A model generated the notes under the pieces. The model was not told where the DNA came from. It saw nothing but the letters and a program-made list of their open reading frames with translations, and searched no databases. This document shows positions 44,822 through 54,372 of a stretch of DNA of 64,000 nt, piece after piece. The first letter of the stretch is position 1, and each line of letters opens with the position of its first letter. Location: NCBI GenBank assembly GCA_029551285.1, contig JAKPFT010000022.1:1-64000 (forward strand), given 5' to 3'. The position numbers and the translations under genes are program-made. This stretch comes from a bacterium (GTDB taxonomy: Bacteria; Ratteibacteria; UBA8468; B48-G9; DSTR01).

Positions 44822-47800
44822 TTATTCTTTCAGAGCCACCCATAGATTTTTCAGTCTTATCGCTGGATTCTCCACCGGCCGCAGTTCATTTCCATGGACG
44901 ATTTTATCCCTCATTTCTATGATGAGCCGCTCTAAGGTGATGGGGAAATCCATGATGCCATCGCCCTTTTCAAACTTCCAGTTCCTGTCTCTCGGGCCAT
45001 GATGACCTCCTGGATACCGACCGGGAAGTCCAAACTTTATGCAGCCCCAACCATCAAAGTTGATGTAACTTTCGCTTTCCCAGTCAGAAACATTCCAGCG
45101 GTCTGGCTCATAACCGATGGAAATCCAGCGTTCGCCCTTAGCGTCCTTAAACTCCCAGATAACACGACTCCAGCTGCTGTTCCCTTTAACCAGAACACCG
45201 CAGAAATCTGCCGCCTTGGGCACCAGCAGCGGCTTTATCGGTTTCAAAATCAGGTAACGGGGACAGACAGCCGGTACTTCTGGCTGAGCCAGCAGCGTAA
45301 CTTCAGTTACCATCCCGTGTTTCTCATCCATCACGCCAGAAAGTTTTCCTTTTCCGGCCCGGGCTGGATTGTCAAAAACATTTGTTTCCAATTCTTCATC
45401 CCTTTCCTCAGAAAGTATCCACGAACCGGGTGAGGCAAATGTATCCAGGATAAAGGCTCTGGCCGGCAAACTCTCATCCAGAAAAACGTTTCCGGCTTTC
45501 ACCTCGGATACAGTTTCCGGCAAAGTCAGATAAACAGGCATGGCCGAAACCCGGCAAATAAAAATGCCGCGGCTACTTTTGACCACCACGGTATTACCCA
45601 GGCTGTCAGTTAATGTAGCCGCACATGGCCTGGCTGGCCGCACCAGAATTTCCCTTTCGCCTCGCAGCGTCCACATCGCCAGCACCGTCTCCTTACCTTT
45701 TTGAAATTGAAAAGTGTAGAGGCTCGGTGAACCAGTATTCCACAGACGCTGAAACCTGGCCTGGTCAAGAACCTGCGTCAGGGTGGCCATCGTCACGTAG
45801 GACGGCTTGGGATAAAGTAGCGGATTGCGCCTCAGAAAGCCACTGGCTCCGTAAATCGTGTAGTAGTAGGCATCAGCCACATCATCCAACAACCCGATAT
45901 TGATGCTGGGCATCCCGTAGGCGAGCGCGTGCAGGGCATCCCGGACATAATAGGCCGCCTGGTCCTGGAACGACAGTGCTCCCGGCTGGGTGCAGCGGCA
46001 GATCCACTCAAAACCGGAAGAAACAGGAATGTCTTCATACCCATAGTGTTTTTTCAACTCCTGCAGCCACCAGACCTCCTGAAAATTTCCCAGCTCCGGT
46101 TGCCGCTCCGGCATCTTCCAGCCAGCCACTCCTTCCATTCCGAACGCATCCACGTATTCCTTGGGAAACTTCCTCCGCATGAACTGAACCATCAGCGGAG
46201 AGCTACTGTTACCAAAACTGATTTTGACTCCCGGAAGTTTCTCCCGATACAACTTACCTGCTTCCAGCGCCTGCTGCCAGAGTTTCTGAAACTTTTCTTC
46301 CTCAGCCGGCGTCAGTTCTGGAGCCGGTAGCCCTAACAGTTCCGGATAGAACATCTGTGCTAACCGGCCGGAAATTCCGGTTTCGTGAAAAATCATGGTC
46401 CAGCCGACCTGACGATGCCGGCTAAAAAAATCATTGATAATTTCCTCACGCCTGGCCCCATACCAGGGCGCCATAGAATAGGTGAGCTTGTACCTGGCCA
46501 GCTGCTCAGCAGTGATATTGCGCCAGTTGCCGGGACAGATATGGCGGATACCCATTTTTTGAAGGAGGGGTCCGACTACTTCCAGAGATGGGTTGCCCCC
46601 GTGGGTCGCGCCAAACCACCAGACACCAAAAGGAGATTCATTCCCAGCCTTTCTGGTATCAAGAGGCAGAAGAGCGTAACTAAAGGGTTGTTCCCAGAGA
46701 GACTCTCCCTGGCTGTCTGACAAAATCAACCTTGCCTGGAACCATCCGAAAGCTGGCTGGCTCAGGTCAAGTTCGGCCAGAAATTCTGAACTTTTTGTGG
46801 AACTGGCCGGAACAGAAACTGCTATTTCTCTGGCCTGGCTTTTTCCGTAGAAATCTGTTGTTTCCAGTCGTATTCTTCCGGAAAAAGGCCGCTCTTCTCT
46901 GTTTTTAAGCAAAACTTGAAGGGACGGCGCCTTCTCGCCGGCAAAAATAAAATCACCGTGCCTGGTCTGAGCCCGCACCTCCACCGGAGAATCTTCTAAG
47001 GTGAGCGCCAGAAGATGGACGCTACTGGGCAGACCTAACGGTTTCACCGAACAGTTCTGATAGGCAAAGAAATGGACGGCTGTCCGTAACTCCCTGGTCA
47101 CTTCCAGGTCCAGAAAATCACCCTCCCGTCCAAATTTCGGAAAGTTTTCTCCCAAAAGGTCGGCAATCTCTCCCGTGGGCAAAGTTACCGATACCAGCCA
47201 GACAGGCACCTTCACCTGCTTTTTTCCTTCAACAATTGTAGCCACCCCTACCTTTCTGATGTTTTCATCCGAACTATCCTCACCCTCTGGTAGATAAAGC
47301 ACACGATCGGCAAAAGCATCACCCCGGCCGCCACTGTCACCAAAATGGTTCCCCAGACGGGTAAGCCGTAAACCCAGAGCTGGCACTTTGTTCTTGCCTG
47401 GCTCCACCAGACAGAGCAGATGAGCCTTCCGATAAAATGCTTTTGGAATCCGGAAGATAATGGATTCTGGATTGCCGTCAAAGGCGCTGCGGGTCGTATA
47501 ATTATCACAGAAATCCGCCGGGTCGATGGTTTCTTCCAGCCACCGGGAAAGGCTTACATCAATATGCTTTCCCGGCCTCGCCACGTTGAAAGGTATCTGC
47601 TGAATAACTGTTTCTGCTACCAGATTAACCTCTTTCAGTTCCAGAGGCCCTGGACGGGCATAGGCTTCAAGGTCCAGCGCCACAAAGCGGCCTTTCCGGA
47701 GAGTTTCTCCCGTCTGAATGCTTTCTACCGGACACCCGGGTGAAACCTCAAGCAGCCCTGAATCTTTCTCTGAAAAACCCGGAAGACAATCTATCAGCCG

Positions 47801-48301
47801 GCCATCAAGCCAGACTTCCAGTCCTTCCGGGTGAGCGTCCAGTCTAATCTGAAAAACATGTCGGGTGGCTGGCGTAAAAAGGTGGTATTTGGCCAGGACC
47901 TGGTTCTGCTCCTGGAAAACATTTCGGTCCACAAACTGATAGAACCAGCCACCTCGTCTGGACTCACCGACATAAAACCTGGGATTAGGCTTGATATAAT
48001 AGTCCTGCTGGATGGCTGGCCGACCGGGACATGTCAGGAAAAATCTGAGGAAAGCTTCTCTGGCTTCTTTAGGAACCTGCACCGAAAGCGCAGCCCGGCC
48101 ACCTGCCTGTGTCCAGGAAAGTTTCATCACTGTTCCCTCCGTACTAAGGCCTCCCTTCAGGACAAGAGCATGGCCTACTTCTGGCAAAGAAAAATGGTAA
48201 CTGCCTTTTTCTTTTGCCGTAAAGGGCAGTTCTGGCAAAGGGGCTGACTCAGTCCTGCCAAGCATTATTAATGGTATCAGTGCCGCTATCACCCTTTTCA
48301 T
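44822..48301 (-). CDS. Exported TIM-barrel glycosidase-like protein (about 1159 aa), family unknown
   Basis: A signal peptide is visible (KRVIAALIPLIMLGRTESA). The first 570 residues are beta-rich, with at least one jelly-roll (FYVGESRRGGWFYQFV) and Ig-like linkers. Residues about 580-880 form a TIM barrel beginning SPFGVWWFGATHGG, with candidate acidic residues in IFHETG and SSGFEWICR. A C-terminal beta-sandwich of about 190 residues (WGCIKFGLPGRY) resembles a carbohydrate-binding module. I cannot name the family. It would act outside the membrane on a glycan. The start at 48301 places the signal peptide at the N-terminus; an in-frame ATG at 48319 is an alternative. It lies between two GH123-like exported proteins. 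Confidence 0.65.
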   Translation of the reverse strand: MKRVIAALIPLIMLGRTESAPLPELPFTAKEKGSYHFSLPEVGHALVLKGGLSTEGTVMKLSWTQAGGRAALSVQVPKEAREAFLRFFLTCPGRPAIQQDYYIKPNPRFYVGESRRGGWFYQFVDRNVFQEQNQVLAKYHLFTPATRHVFQIRLDAHPEGLEVWLDGRLIDCLPGFSEKDSGLLEVSPGCPVESIQTGETLRKGRFVALDLEAYARPGPLELKEVNLVAETVIQQIPFNVARPGKHIDVSLSRWLEETIDPADFCDNYTTRSAFDGNPESIIFRIPKAFYRKAHLLCLVEPGKNKVPALGLRLTRLGNHFGDSGGRGDAFADRVLYLPEGEDSSDENIRKVGVATIVEGKKQVKVPVWLVSVTLPTGEIADLLGENFPKFGREGDFLDLEVTRELRTAVHFFAYQNCSVKPLGLPSSVHLLALTLEDSPVEVRAQTRHGDFIFAGEKAPSLQVLLKNREERPFSGRIRLETTDFYGKSQAREIAVSVPASSTKSSEFLAELDLSQPAFGWFQARLILSDSQGESLWEQPFSYALLPLDTRKAGNESPFGVWWFGATHGGNPSLEVVGPLLQKMGIRHICPGNWRNITAEQLARYKLTYSMAPWYGARREEIINDFFSRHRQVGWTMIFHETGISGRLAQMFYPELLGLPAPELTPAEEEKFQKLWQQALEAGKLYREKLPGVKISFGNSSSPLMVQFMRRKFPKEYVDAFGMEGVAGWKMPERQPELGNFQEVWWLQELKKHYGYEDIPVSSGFEWICRCTQPGALSFQDQAAYYVRDALHALAYGMPSINIGLLDDVADAYYYTIYGASGFLRRNPLLYPKPSYVTMATLTQVLDQARFQRLWNTGSPSLYTFQFQKGKETVLAMWTLRGEREILVRPARPCAATLTDSLGNTVVVKSSRGIFICRVSAMPVYLTLPETVSEVKAGNVFLDESLPARAFILDTFASPGSWILSEERDEELETNVFDNPARAGKGKLSGVMDEKHGMVTEVTLLAQPEVPAVCPRYLILKPIKPLLVPKAADFCGVLVKGNSSWSRVIWEFKDAKGERWISIGYEPDRWNVSDWESESYINFDGWGCIKFGLPGRYPGGHHGPRDRNWKFEKGDGIMDFPITLERLIIEMRDKIVHGNELRPVENPAIRLKNLWVALKE

Positions 48302-48639
48302 CTTCCCTTCTTGTTTCATGGTTGGTTCTGTCAAAATCCTCAACTATGTCCTTAGTCTTTATCCTTCCTCCCCCACTGTCAAAAAGGGAAGGGAATAGCT
48401 GGCGAACGATTGGCGAAGGCACAGGTACAAGACAAGACGAAAAGCATAAGCGTTCGGTAAGCGGACCGACCAAGTTCAATCGGGACGCCATACCTTACTC
48501 GGCGGTGTCTGAATTCGCCACCTGGCGAATGAGTTCGCACCAGCAGCCGATTTCGGCGTAGTCCTTGTCTGTGCCGGAGCACTTTGAGTGAGCCAGTTTG
48601 TTCCCTTCCTTTTCATTCCTCTTCCTTTTTGACACTACC
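48302..48639. other. 338-bp gap within the minus-strand array
   Basis: The gap contains the structured element annotated at 48400-48575. On the minus strand a TTGACA near 48380-48385 could be the -35 of an internal promoter for the gene at 48301, but no -10 at proper spacing was found. No open frame has a ribosome site. Confidence 0.5.
48400..48575. repeat. Structured intergenic element, copy A (related to copy B at 57199-57345)
   Basis: This stretch shares an ordered set of words with copy B, notably AGCGTTCGGTAAGCG (48449-48463) and, further on, CGGGACG and CCTTAC. It starts with two direct copies of TGGCGAA (48400 and 48411). GGCACAG..GACAAG near the left end can pair with CTTGTCTGTGCC at the right end. 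Inside are a hairpin GCGgaCCGA/TCGGgaCGC, the perfect hairpin ATTCGCCA/TGGCGAAT with a 2-base loop, and GCCGA/TCGGC. Pairing conserved despite base changes between the copies argues for a folded RNA or a palindromic mobile element. Confidence 0.6.
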
Positions 48640-51600
48640 TCATGGTTCTGGAGTCACGGCTAATTCATAAAGACTGGCCCGGGCCTGATGCCATAGCTCA
48701 GGATGGCTGGCATAGCCGTATTTGTAAGGCACGATGGTTTCCAGAAGAGAGTATAATTTTTGCTCAAGGGCGGTGGCCTTTTCCTTCTTTCCGGATTCAG
48801 TTATTGTCTTAATCCGGCGCTGAATGTACTCAATCAGTTTCATATCCTGAATTCCTTCAGCTTCCAGCTCACGCCGCGTCGTATCCAGCAACCTGCCGTC
48901 CGGGAGGTAGGCTATCCGGTGGTCCAGACCGTGGTCGTAGCGAAAGGGAACCGCCTGAACATGGATATTACTGTGCAAAGCCGCATAGTTCAAAGCACCG
49001 TCAAACTTCCACTTTTTGCTCAACCAGTAGAAAGGAAGATTTTCTACAGGGCTTCCGGTGATGCGGGTAGCCGGCACTCCACAACAGTACCACCACACTT
49101 CCTCTCCGGATCTCTGCCTTTCCCGGAAGAAGTCTCGCAAAACATTGTGCTGATAGTTAGGGCACCACGGTTCCATCACACCCACAGCTGCTTCAATATC
49201 CGGGTAGTTACCGGAATGACAGGTCATTGTTCTCAGTCTTGCTTCCCGGTACGGTTTTGCCCACATGGTCCACTCTTTAATATCCCTGGGCTCATCACTT
49301 ACCTTCAGAACAAATCTTTCCAAACGACCGCACTTCCTGAGAAAACTGCTCAGCTGACGGGCAAACATCCGCTGACAACCGCCCTGGTGCCAGTGAGCGA
49401 CACCAACAAGTTCTCCGGAAATTTCCCCGACTTCATAACTGAGTTGTGAGAGGAAAAGAGGCAAGGGCAGTTTCTTTTCCCGGTAAACCTGTTCTATCAG
49501 GCTCATCTGCTGCTCAAGCAAAGAGAAATCAACAGTAAAAGGCTCTCTTCGGTTTCCTTCGCTAAAGGCGACGATGCGGCCGATTTCCAGCTCATTTCCT
49601 GTTTTGCTGCGGAAACGAAGTCGGCTCATTGGTTCTTGCGGCCCAGTGAAAAAAAGACCGTACCAAAAAGGCTCTGCGGTGCCTTTCTCCCCTGATAATG
49701 GCTCTGGCGGCCCTTCTTCCAAATTAAGTTCTCTCCAGGAACCATCAGCCAGCCAGACTTCTACGGCTAAATCGGAAATCTTTCTGACTCTCGCACCTGT
49801 ACCCAGCTGCTGCACCCTGACCGCTGAAGAAAACTCTACTAGCAACACATGACCAGCAGGGATTTTTTTGCTTCCCGCATTAAAAGCAGTCCAGACCATC
49901 TTCTCGGCCACTTTCTCCTCAGCCACAAGAAGCTGTCTCACCGGCTCTTTACCCTCTTCACACTTCCAGTCAAGCAGCATCGGCAAGCTCACGACGCTAA
50001 CACTGTGGTCAGCTTCGTTCTCAGCTAACGATTTTACAGCTTTCCTCCAGGCCTCTGTGCCCCGGTGAAAAAACCAGGGCACAGCCGCAAAACTCATCGT
50101 CTTGGTTTTAGCCAAGGGTTCCAGAGACACAGGTAATACTCTGACTGAAAGAGGTACTGTCTCTGTTTGTCCCTCACCGCGAATCGTGAGCTCACCCCGG
50201 TAAAGACCTGGTTTGGTCTCAGCTTCGGTCTGGACCGTCACCCAGATACCGGTGGCTGTATTAGCCGGCAAAGAGACCGGCTCTTCAATCAGAAAATTGG
50301 GTAACCTTAAATCTCCAAAAAATGGCTCCCATTCATAAAAACCAACTGGCCTTACCTTAACCCCGGTCAGTACCTCTCCAGTATCAGAAACCAGTTTTAC
50401 AGAAGAAAGGGAAAGAGAAGATATTAGACGATTAGCCACAATGCCAAACTGAAGAGAACGCCGGTCATTCTGGCCGAGCGTGAGTGTCAGAGAATCTAAG
50501 TTTTTTCTTTCCATATGGAGTTGCCAGGGGTAAATCATCTCTAATGTATCTGCCGGGAAAAGACGAAAAGCAGTGGCTGGCCTCTGGTAGGTTTTCAACC
50601 TGCTCAGGAGGCGTTTGCCTGCTGCGACCACTGTCCGGGGTGTTTCCCCAGTGACAAAGAGCCAGTCCACCTGCTGGTCGCGGCCATACTTGAACCTGCC
50701 CACTATTCCCTCTTCCCTGTTAAGAAATTCCGGGTCACTCCAGAGCCCAACCGCAGCCAGAAGCTGACGACAGTAGCGATGTCTCTGCGGGGTACCCACT
50801 GCCAGTACCAGCCCAGGATAGAGATTCAGTCCGATGTCGTCAGAGACCAGATACACCCCGACCTTTTCCGCAATCTCTCTAGCCACTTCATACTCCTGGG
50901 AAGTACCCATCTTCGGATAAGAAACCACCACTGCTCGCTGATTAACTGCTTCCGCCACCTCCGCCAGTTCTTCCCGGAAAAAAGGCCGGTTCTCTTCCTG
51001 GTAGGCAGACACCTTTTCCCCTGCCTCTCCCGTAGCGACAATGGAGAAACTTTTCACTTCCGGGGATAACTGTCCCAGCACTGACCGGCTATCCAGAATG
51101 ACCTTTGTCTGACAGAGTATCGGTTTCCTTCCGGAAAGAGAGGCAACAGCAACCTTTTGTCCGGAAAAAACTGGTCCCAGCCAGGAACCCCAGGTTTTTC
51201 CATCACCAAACCTGACCAGACTTGCCACCCTTGTCTGCCCAAGAACTTTCACTCCATGTATCTCACAATCTCCAGCGCCATAGCTATCCTCTTTAGCCGG
51301 GAAGACTTCATTTTCCAGCCAGAGGTAATGTCTGCCTGCAGGTAAATCTTGAGCGAGGAGATGTTCTGACTTTTCTTTCTGGGGATGCTCAATCACCCCG
51401 GACTGACCGGTGTCCAGTTGCCAGCGAACCTTGCCGATACCTGCCAGGAGAAGACTGACATTTGTTCCGTAAAACTCTATTCCCGCGTAACCGCCAAGCT
51501 GACGGAGAGAAACTGCTGGCCGTTTCAGCCAGGGTGAGCGCCAGCGCATCACCGGAAAACCACGAAAAGACTCCATCTGGCAACTATAGGTTACCTCCTG

Positions 51601-53583
51601 CTGCTTTTCTTCCGCCAGCCAGTTAACCTGGACACTTGTTGCTTCCAGCGGCAACCTTATCTCTCTGGTCAGGGAACCGCAAGCTGCGTAAGGACACGGG
51701 TAAGCCTCCAGTTCGCTTATTCCGGCCTGCCCCAGGCTTTCTATCAATTCAAGTTTAAGATAGGCCACTTCTGGAACGGGTGCCACCTGTAGCGTAACTT
51801 CTTTCGGAGGGTATAGATTTCTGGTTTGCATGTGTTCCCAGAAATCCCAGTCTCGTTCATACCGGCTAATGGTCTGGCCGGAACTGTCCAGAAAGGAAAT
51901 GGTAAAGTAGGAATGCTCAGCCAGCCGGAGTACCAGCCGTTGGAGACTCGCTGGCTGCGGCAGGTTCACCACCAGCACAGCCGGGAGACTCTCCGGATGC
52001 CAGAAGGTCTCTTTTTTCCCATCAACTGCCAGGGAAGCTTGACCGCTACTGGCGATAGTGGTGGCGCCCTTCAAAAGATTTTCTTTAGGGTTAAACGAAA
52101 CCAGTCTGATTGTTTCGCCTTCAATTGTCACCGATTCGCCTTTTTTCGCTACAGAAAGTGGTAGAGAAGCTAAGCTTGGCGACTCTGGCGCTGGCTTTCT
52201 CGGTCTAGGTAAAGGACCCTGTACAATTCTTGTTTCTCCTCTTAACAGAGAGAGAAACCATTCGGCCTGCGTAGCTGGCAGAGACTCCGGGCAGAGTTTC
52301 ACGGCCTCTTCCAAAAATGAGGCAGCTTGGACCGGCTGGCTATCCCAGCTGTGTCGGCCAGCCTGGAAAAAGTATTCGGCAGCCGCGTCATAAAGCCCGA
52401 GCTTGCGGGCAATCTGCCCGCAGAACAACTGCACATCAACCAGAAGCTGGAAATGCCTGTCCAGGAAGGGCAACCGGGCCAGTTGCTTGAGTTTGGAACT
52501 ATCCCGGTAAATGTCACCGGCGTTTTTCTCCAGATACTTCTTCATCAAACCGGCTGATTCCAGCCGCCATTTCCACGTGTTGTGGAGATGAACAAAGTAC
52601 TCTTCGGCGGTGCGACCGGAAGGCATAAGGTCAAGGGCCAGTTCAAGAAAGACTTTCTGGCTGGATAACGGCATACCTTTAACAACCGTCAGAAAATCCC
52701 TCCAGAATCCCTCCGTCAATCCAGGCGGGAAATTTCTAATTTCTTTTAAGATTTCAAAAGCCTCGTAGTATACTTTAAGTTCGCATTTTTCTCTCACTCG
52801 TTCGGCTATCTGTTTTAACCCTTCTGCCGCTTTCTTCTCTTCCACCTCCACTTCCTTCAACTTCTGCTCCGCTACAGCCTCGCCTGACTGATGTTTTAAG
52901 ATAAGTAACTTCTTCCTGGCCTGTCTGGTTTCCGGCGAATCTTCCGGGTAGCGGTTGAGAAAACGCTCCAGTTCAGGAATGGCCTTTTCTCCCGGGACAG
53001 ACATGGTGTATCTATCCAGAAAGAACCAGAGAAAGGAGCGGCTATAAGGGTATGGTCCGCATTTTTCTTCACCCTTTCTGGCCAGCAAATATTTTTCTTC
53101 AGGAGAAAGGGAAAATGAAGAAAGACTATTCTGGGTCAGGGAAAGCAGCCAGGATGCGTGCTGACAATGCTGCAGGAAAACATCAAAGCAGCGCCGGCGA
53201 ATATCTTCAGAGACGCTCTTGTCGATGACAATTCTCACTAATTGATAGAGAAGACTGCCTTTAAGAGTGCCGAAGGAACCATAGCGCTGGCAGAACTGAC
53301 TAACGCCTTCAGCCACATCCAGATATCTTTTGCTGTCAAAAGCAGCCGAAACGCAGTTAGCAGCTAACTGAGCCGGCCAACCGGTATCCGGATAATGGCT
53401 GACCAGCCACTGCCAGCGTGAAGCCAGTTTTTCCGGAGTGGCTTCCTTTTCCAGAAGGATTTCTTCATAGAGCCGCCTGGCCTGGTCGTGTCTGGCCAGT
53501 TTCTCTTCAGGGTCGCCAAAAGAAAACTGGGCACAGAAGAAAAAAACCACACCAAATAGAACGCGCAGAAACTTTTTTTTCAT
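48640..53583 (-). CDS. Giant exported GH123/DUF4091-like protein with helical repeat and discoidin-like domains (1647 aa)
   Basis: A signal peptide (KKKFLRVLFGVVFFFCAQFSFG) is followed by about 450 residues of helical, TPR-like repeats including a charged coiled-coil-like stretch near 235-260. Residues 490-660 look like a discoidin (F5/8 type C) carbohydrate-binding domain (NPKENLLKGATTIASSGQ; VDGKKETFWHPE). Beta domains and an alpha/beta segment follow (VLAVGTPQRHRYCRQLL). The region from about 1080 to 1600 is GH123-like, with FVLKVSDEPRDIKEW near 1425 matching the Asp-Glu catalytic motif and ELEAEGIQDMKLIEYI the DUF4091 end. It probably binds and hydrolyses an amino-sugar glycan at the cell surface. 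GAGGAG lies close to the ATG. Confidence 0.75.
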   Translation of the reverse strand: MKKKFLRVLFGVVFFFCAQFSFGDPEEKLARHDQARRLYEEILLEKEATPEKLASRWQWLVSHYPDTGWPAQLAANCVSAAFDSKRYLDVAEGVSQFCQRYGSFGTLKGSLLYQLVRIVIDKSVSEDIRRRCFDVFLQHCQHASWLLSLTQNSLSSFSLSPEEKYLLARKGEEKCGPYPYSRSFLWFFLDRYTMSVPGEKAIPELERFLNRYPEDSPETRQARKKLLILKHQSGEAVAEQKLKEVEVEEKKAAEGLKQIAERVREKCELKVYYEAFEILKEIRNFPPGLTEGFWRDFLTVVKGMPLSSQKVFLELALDLMPSGRTAEEYFVHLHNTWKWRLESAGLMKKYLEKNAGDIYRDSSKLKQLARLPFLDRHFQLLVDVQLFCGQIARKLGLYDAAAEYFFQAGRHSWDSQPVQAASFLEEAVKLCPESLPATQAEWFLSLLRGETRIVQGPLPRPRKPAPESPSLASLPLSVAKKGESVTIEGETIRLVSFNPKENLLKGATTIASSGQASLAVDGKKETFWHPESLPAVLVVNLPQPASLQRLVLRLAEHSYFTISFLDSSGQTISRYERDWDFWEHMQTRNLYPPKEVTLQVAPVPEVAYLKLELIESLGQAGISELEAYPCPYAACGSLTREIRLPLEATSVQVNWLAEEKQQEVTYSCQMESFRGFPVMRWRSPWLKRPAVSLRQLGGYAGIEFYGTNVSLLLAGIGKVRWQLDTGQSGVIEHPQKEKSEHLLAQDLPAGRHYLWLENEVFPAKEDSYGAGDCEIHGVKVLGQTRVASLVRFGDGKTWGSWLGPVFSGQKVAVASLSGRKPILCQTKVILDSRSVLGQLSPEVKSFSIVATGEAGEKVSAYQEENRPFFREELAEVAEAVNQRAVVVSYPKMGTSQEYEVAREIAEKVGVYLVSDDIGLNLYPGLVLAVGTPQRHRYCRQLLAAVGLWSDPEFLNREEGIVGRFKYGRDQQVDWLFVTGETPRTVVAAGKRLLSRLKTYQRPATAFRLFPADTLEMIYPWQLHMERKNLDSLTLTLGQNDRRSLQFGIVANRLISSLSLSSVKLVSDTGEVLTGVKVRPVGFYEWEPFFGDLRLPNFLIEEPVSLPANTATGIWVTVQTEAETKPGLYRGELTIRGEGQTETVPLSVRVLPVSLEPLAKTKTMSFAAVPWFFHRGTEAWRKAVKSLAENEADHSVSVVSLPMLLDWKCEEGKEPVRQLLVAEEKVAEKMVWTAFNAGSKKIPAGHVLLVEFSSAVRVQQLGTGARVRKISDLAVEVWLADGSWRELNLEEGPPEPLSGEKGTAEPFWYGLFFTGPQEPMSRLRFRSKTGNELEIGRIVAFSEGNRREPFTVDFSLLEQQMSLIEQVYREKKLPLPLFLSQLSYEVGEISGELVGVAHWHQGGCQRMFARQLSSFLRKCGRLERFVLKVSDEPRDIKEWTMWAKPYREARLRTMTCHSGNYPDIEAAVGVMEPWCPNYQHNVLRDFFRERQRSGEEVWWYCCGVPATRITGSPVENLPFYWLSKKWKFDGALNYAALHSNIHVQAVPFRYDHGLDHRIAYLPDGRLLDTTRRELEAEGIQDMKLIEYIQRRIKTITESGKKEKATALEQKLYSLLETIVPYKYGYASHPELWHQARASLYELAVTPEP

Positions 53584-53679
53584 TTACTCCTCGGAATGCC
53601 AGTCATCCAGACAGAGATTCCTGAGACTTCAGTTACCACATAACCAATTTGGGACTCAAAACTTATTTTCACGCTTTAC

Positions 53680-54354
53680 TTATGGAGCTACTGCGGCTGG
53701 CCACCAACTTTCCTGCGACGGAAAATCGCCCGCCACAAGTTCCCGCTTACTACCAACATGACCATCTGCGTAAAGAATATTCCCCAGGCCACTATGTCTG
53801 GTCTCAAAATTGGTAATTTTTGTGATACTGTTGAATTCATAAGCATTCTTGCTATCGTAAATCATCACGATTTTGTCCGGTATGGGTATCCGGCTCAGCA
53901 GACCAACATGTCTTCCCCCGGAAACATCCGCGAAAAGCTGATTGGTCACAACGACATTTCCGGCGTAGGACCAGCTGTAAGTCTTTGGCTTGCTGGGACA
54001 GCTAAAGACTGAATGGAGTTGCGGGCTACTGGTGGCCAGGGTAGCCAGGATATTTTTGTCGGCATAGGCAGAGATGATGTACTGAAAATTTCTGGTCTGC
54101 GTTCCGTATCTCTGGTTTCTTGGCGGCAGCATATCACTGTAATCCTGGGCGTACATGTGAATCCATGTCCCGATCTGCTTCAGGTTGTTCAAACAGGTGG
54201 TCTGCCGGGCCTTTTCCCTGGCTTTACTCAAAGCAGGTAGCAATATCGCTGCTAAGATGGCGATGATGGCTATCACCACCAGAAGCTCTATTAAGGTGAA
54301 ACCGGACTTTCTCTGTCTAACCCACAGGCTTCTCTTTGCCTTATTTCTTTTCAT
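53680..54354 (-). CDS. Type IV pilin-like/pseudopilin protein with C-terminal DGH motif
   Basis: 224 residues. The prepilin cleavage site is [25 protein letters not shown], with Glu5 of the mature form present. The body shows NNLKQIG, MYAQDY and, near the C-terminus, YADGHVG, the standard pattern of the short G-like pseudopilins abundant in Lentisphaerota and Planctomycetota. It needs a prepilin peptidase, which is not in this window. GGAGG elements precede the ATG. It lies directly after the second pseudopilin (18 bp) and before the giant exported protein, on the same strand. Its job may be in secretion or surface display of those large proteins, which is inference. Confidence 0.9.
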   Translation of the reverse strand: MKRNKAKRSLWVRQRKSGFTLIELLVVIAIIAILAAILLPALSKAREKARQTTCLNNLKQIGTWIHMYAQDYSDMLPPRNQRYGTQTRNFQYIISAYADKNILATLATSSPQLHSVFSCPSKPKTYSWSYAGNVVVTNQLFADVSGGRHVGLLSRIPIPDKIVMIYDSKNAYEFNSITKITNFETRHSGLGNILYADGHVGSKRELVAGDFPSQESWWPAAVAP

Positions 54355-54372
54355 GTTCCTCCTTTCCTCCTA

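Noticed and set aside
48302-48400. Promoter for the exported protein at 48301
   Set aside because: A TTGACA is present on the minus strand but no -10 word lies 16-18 bases away, so no call was made.
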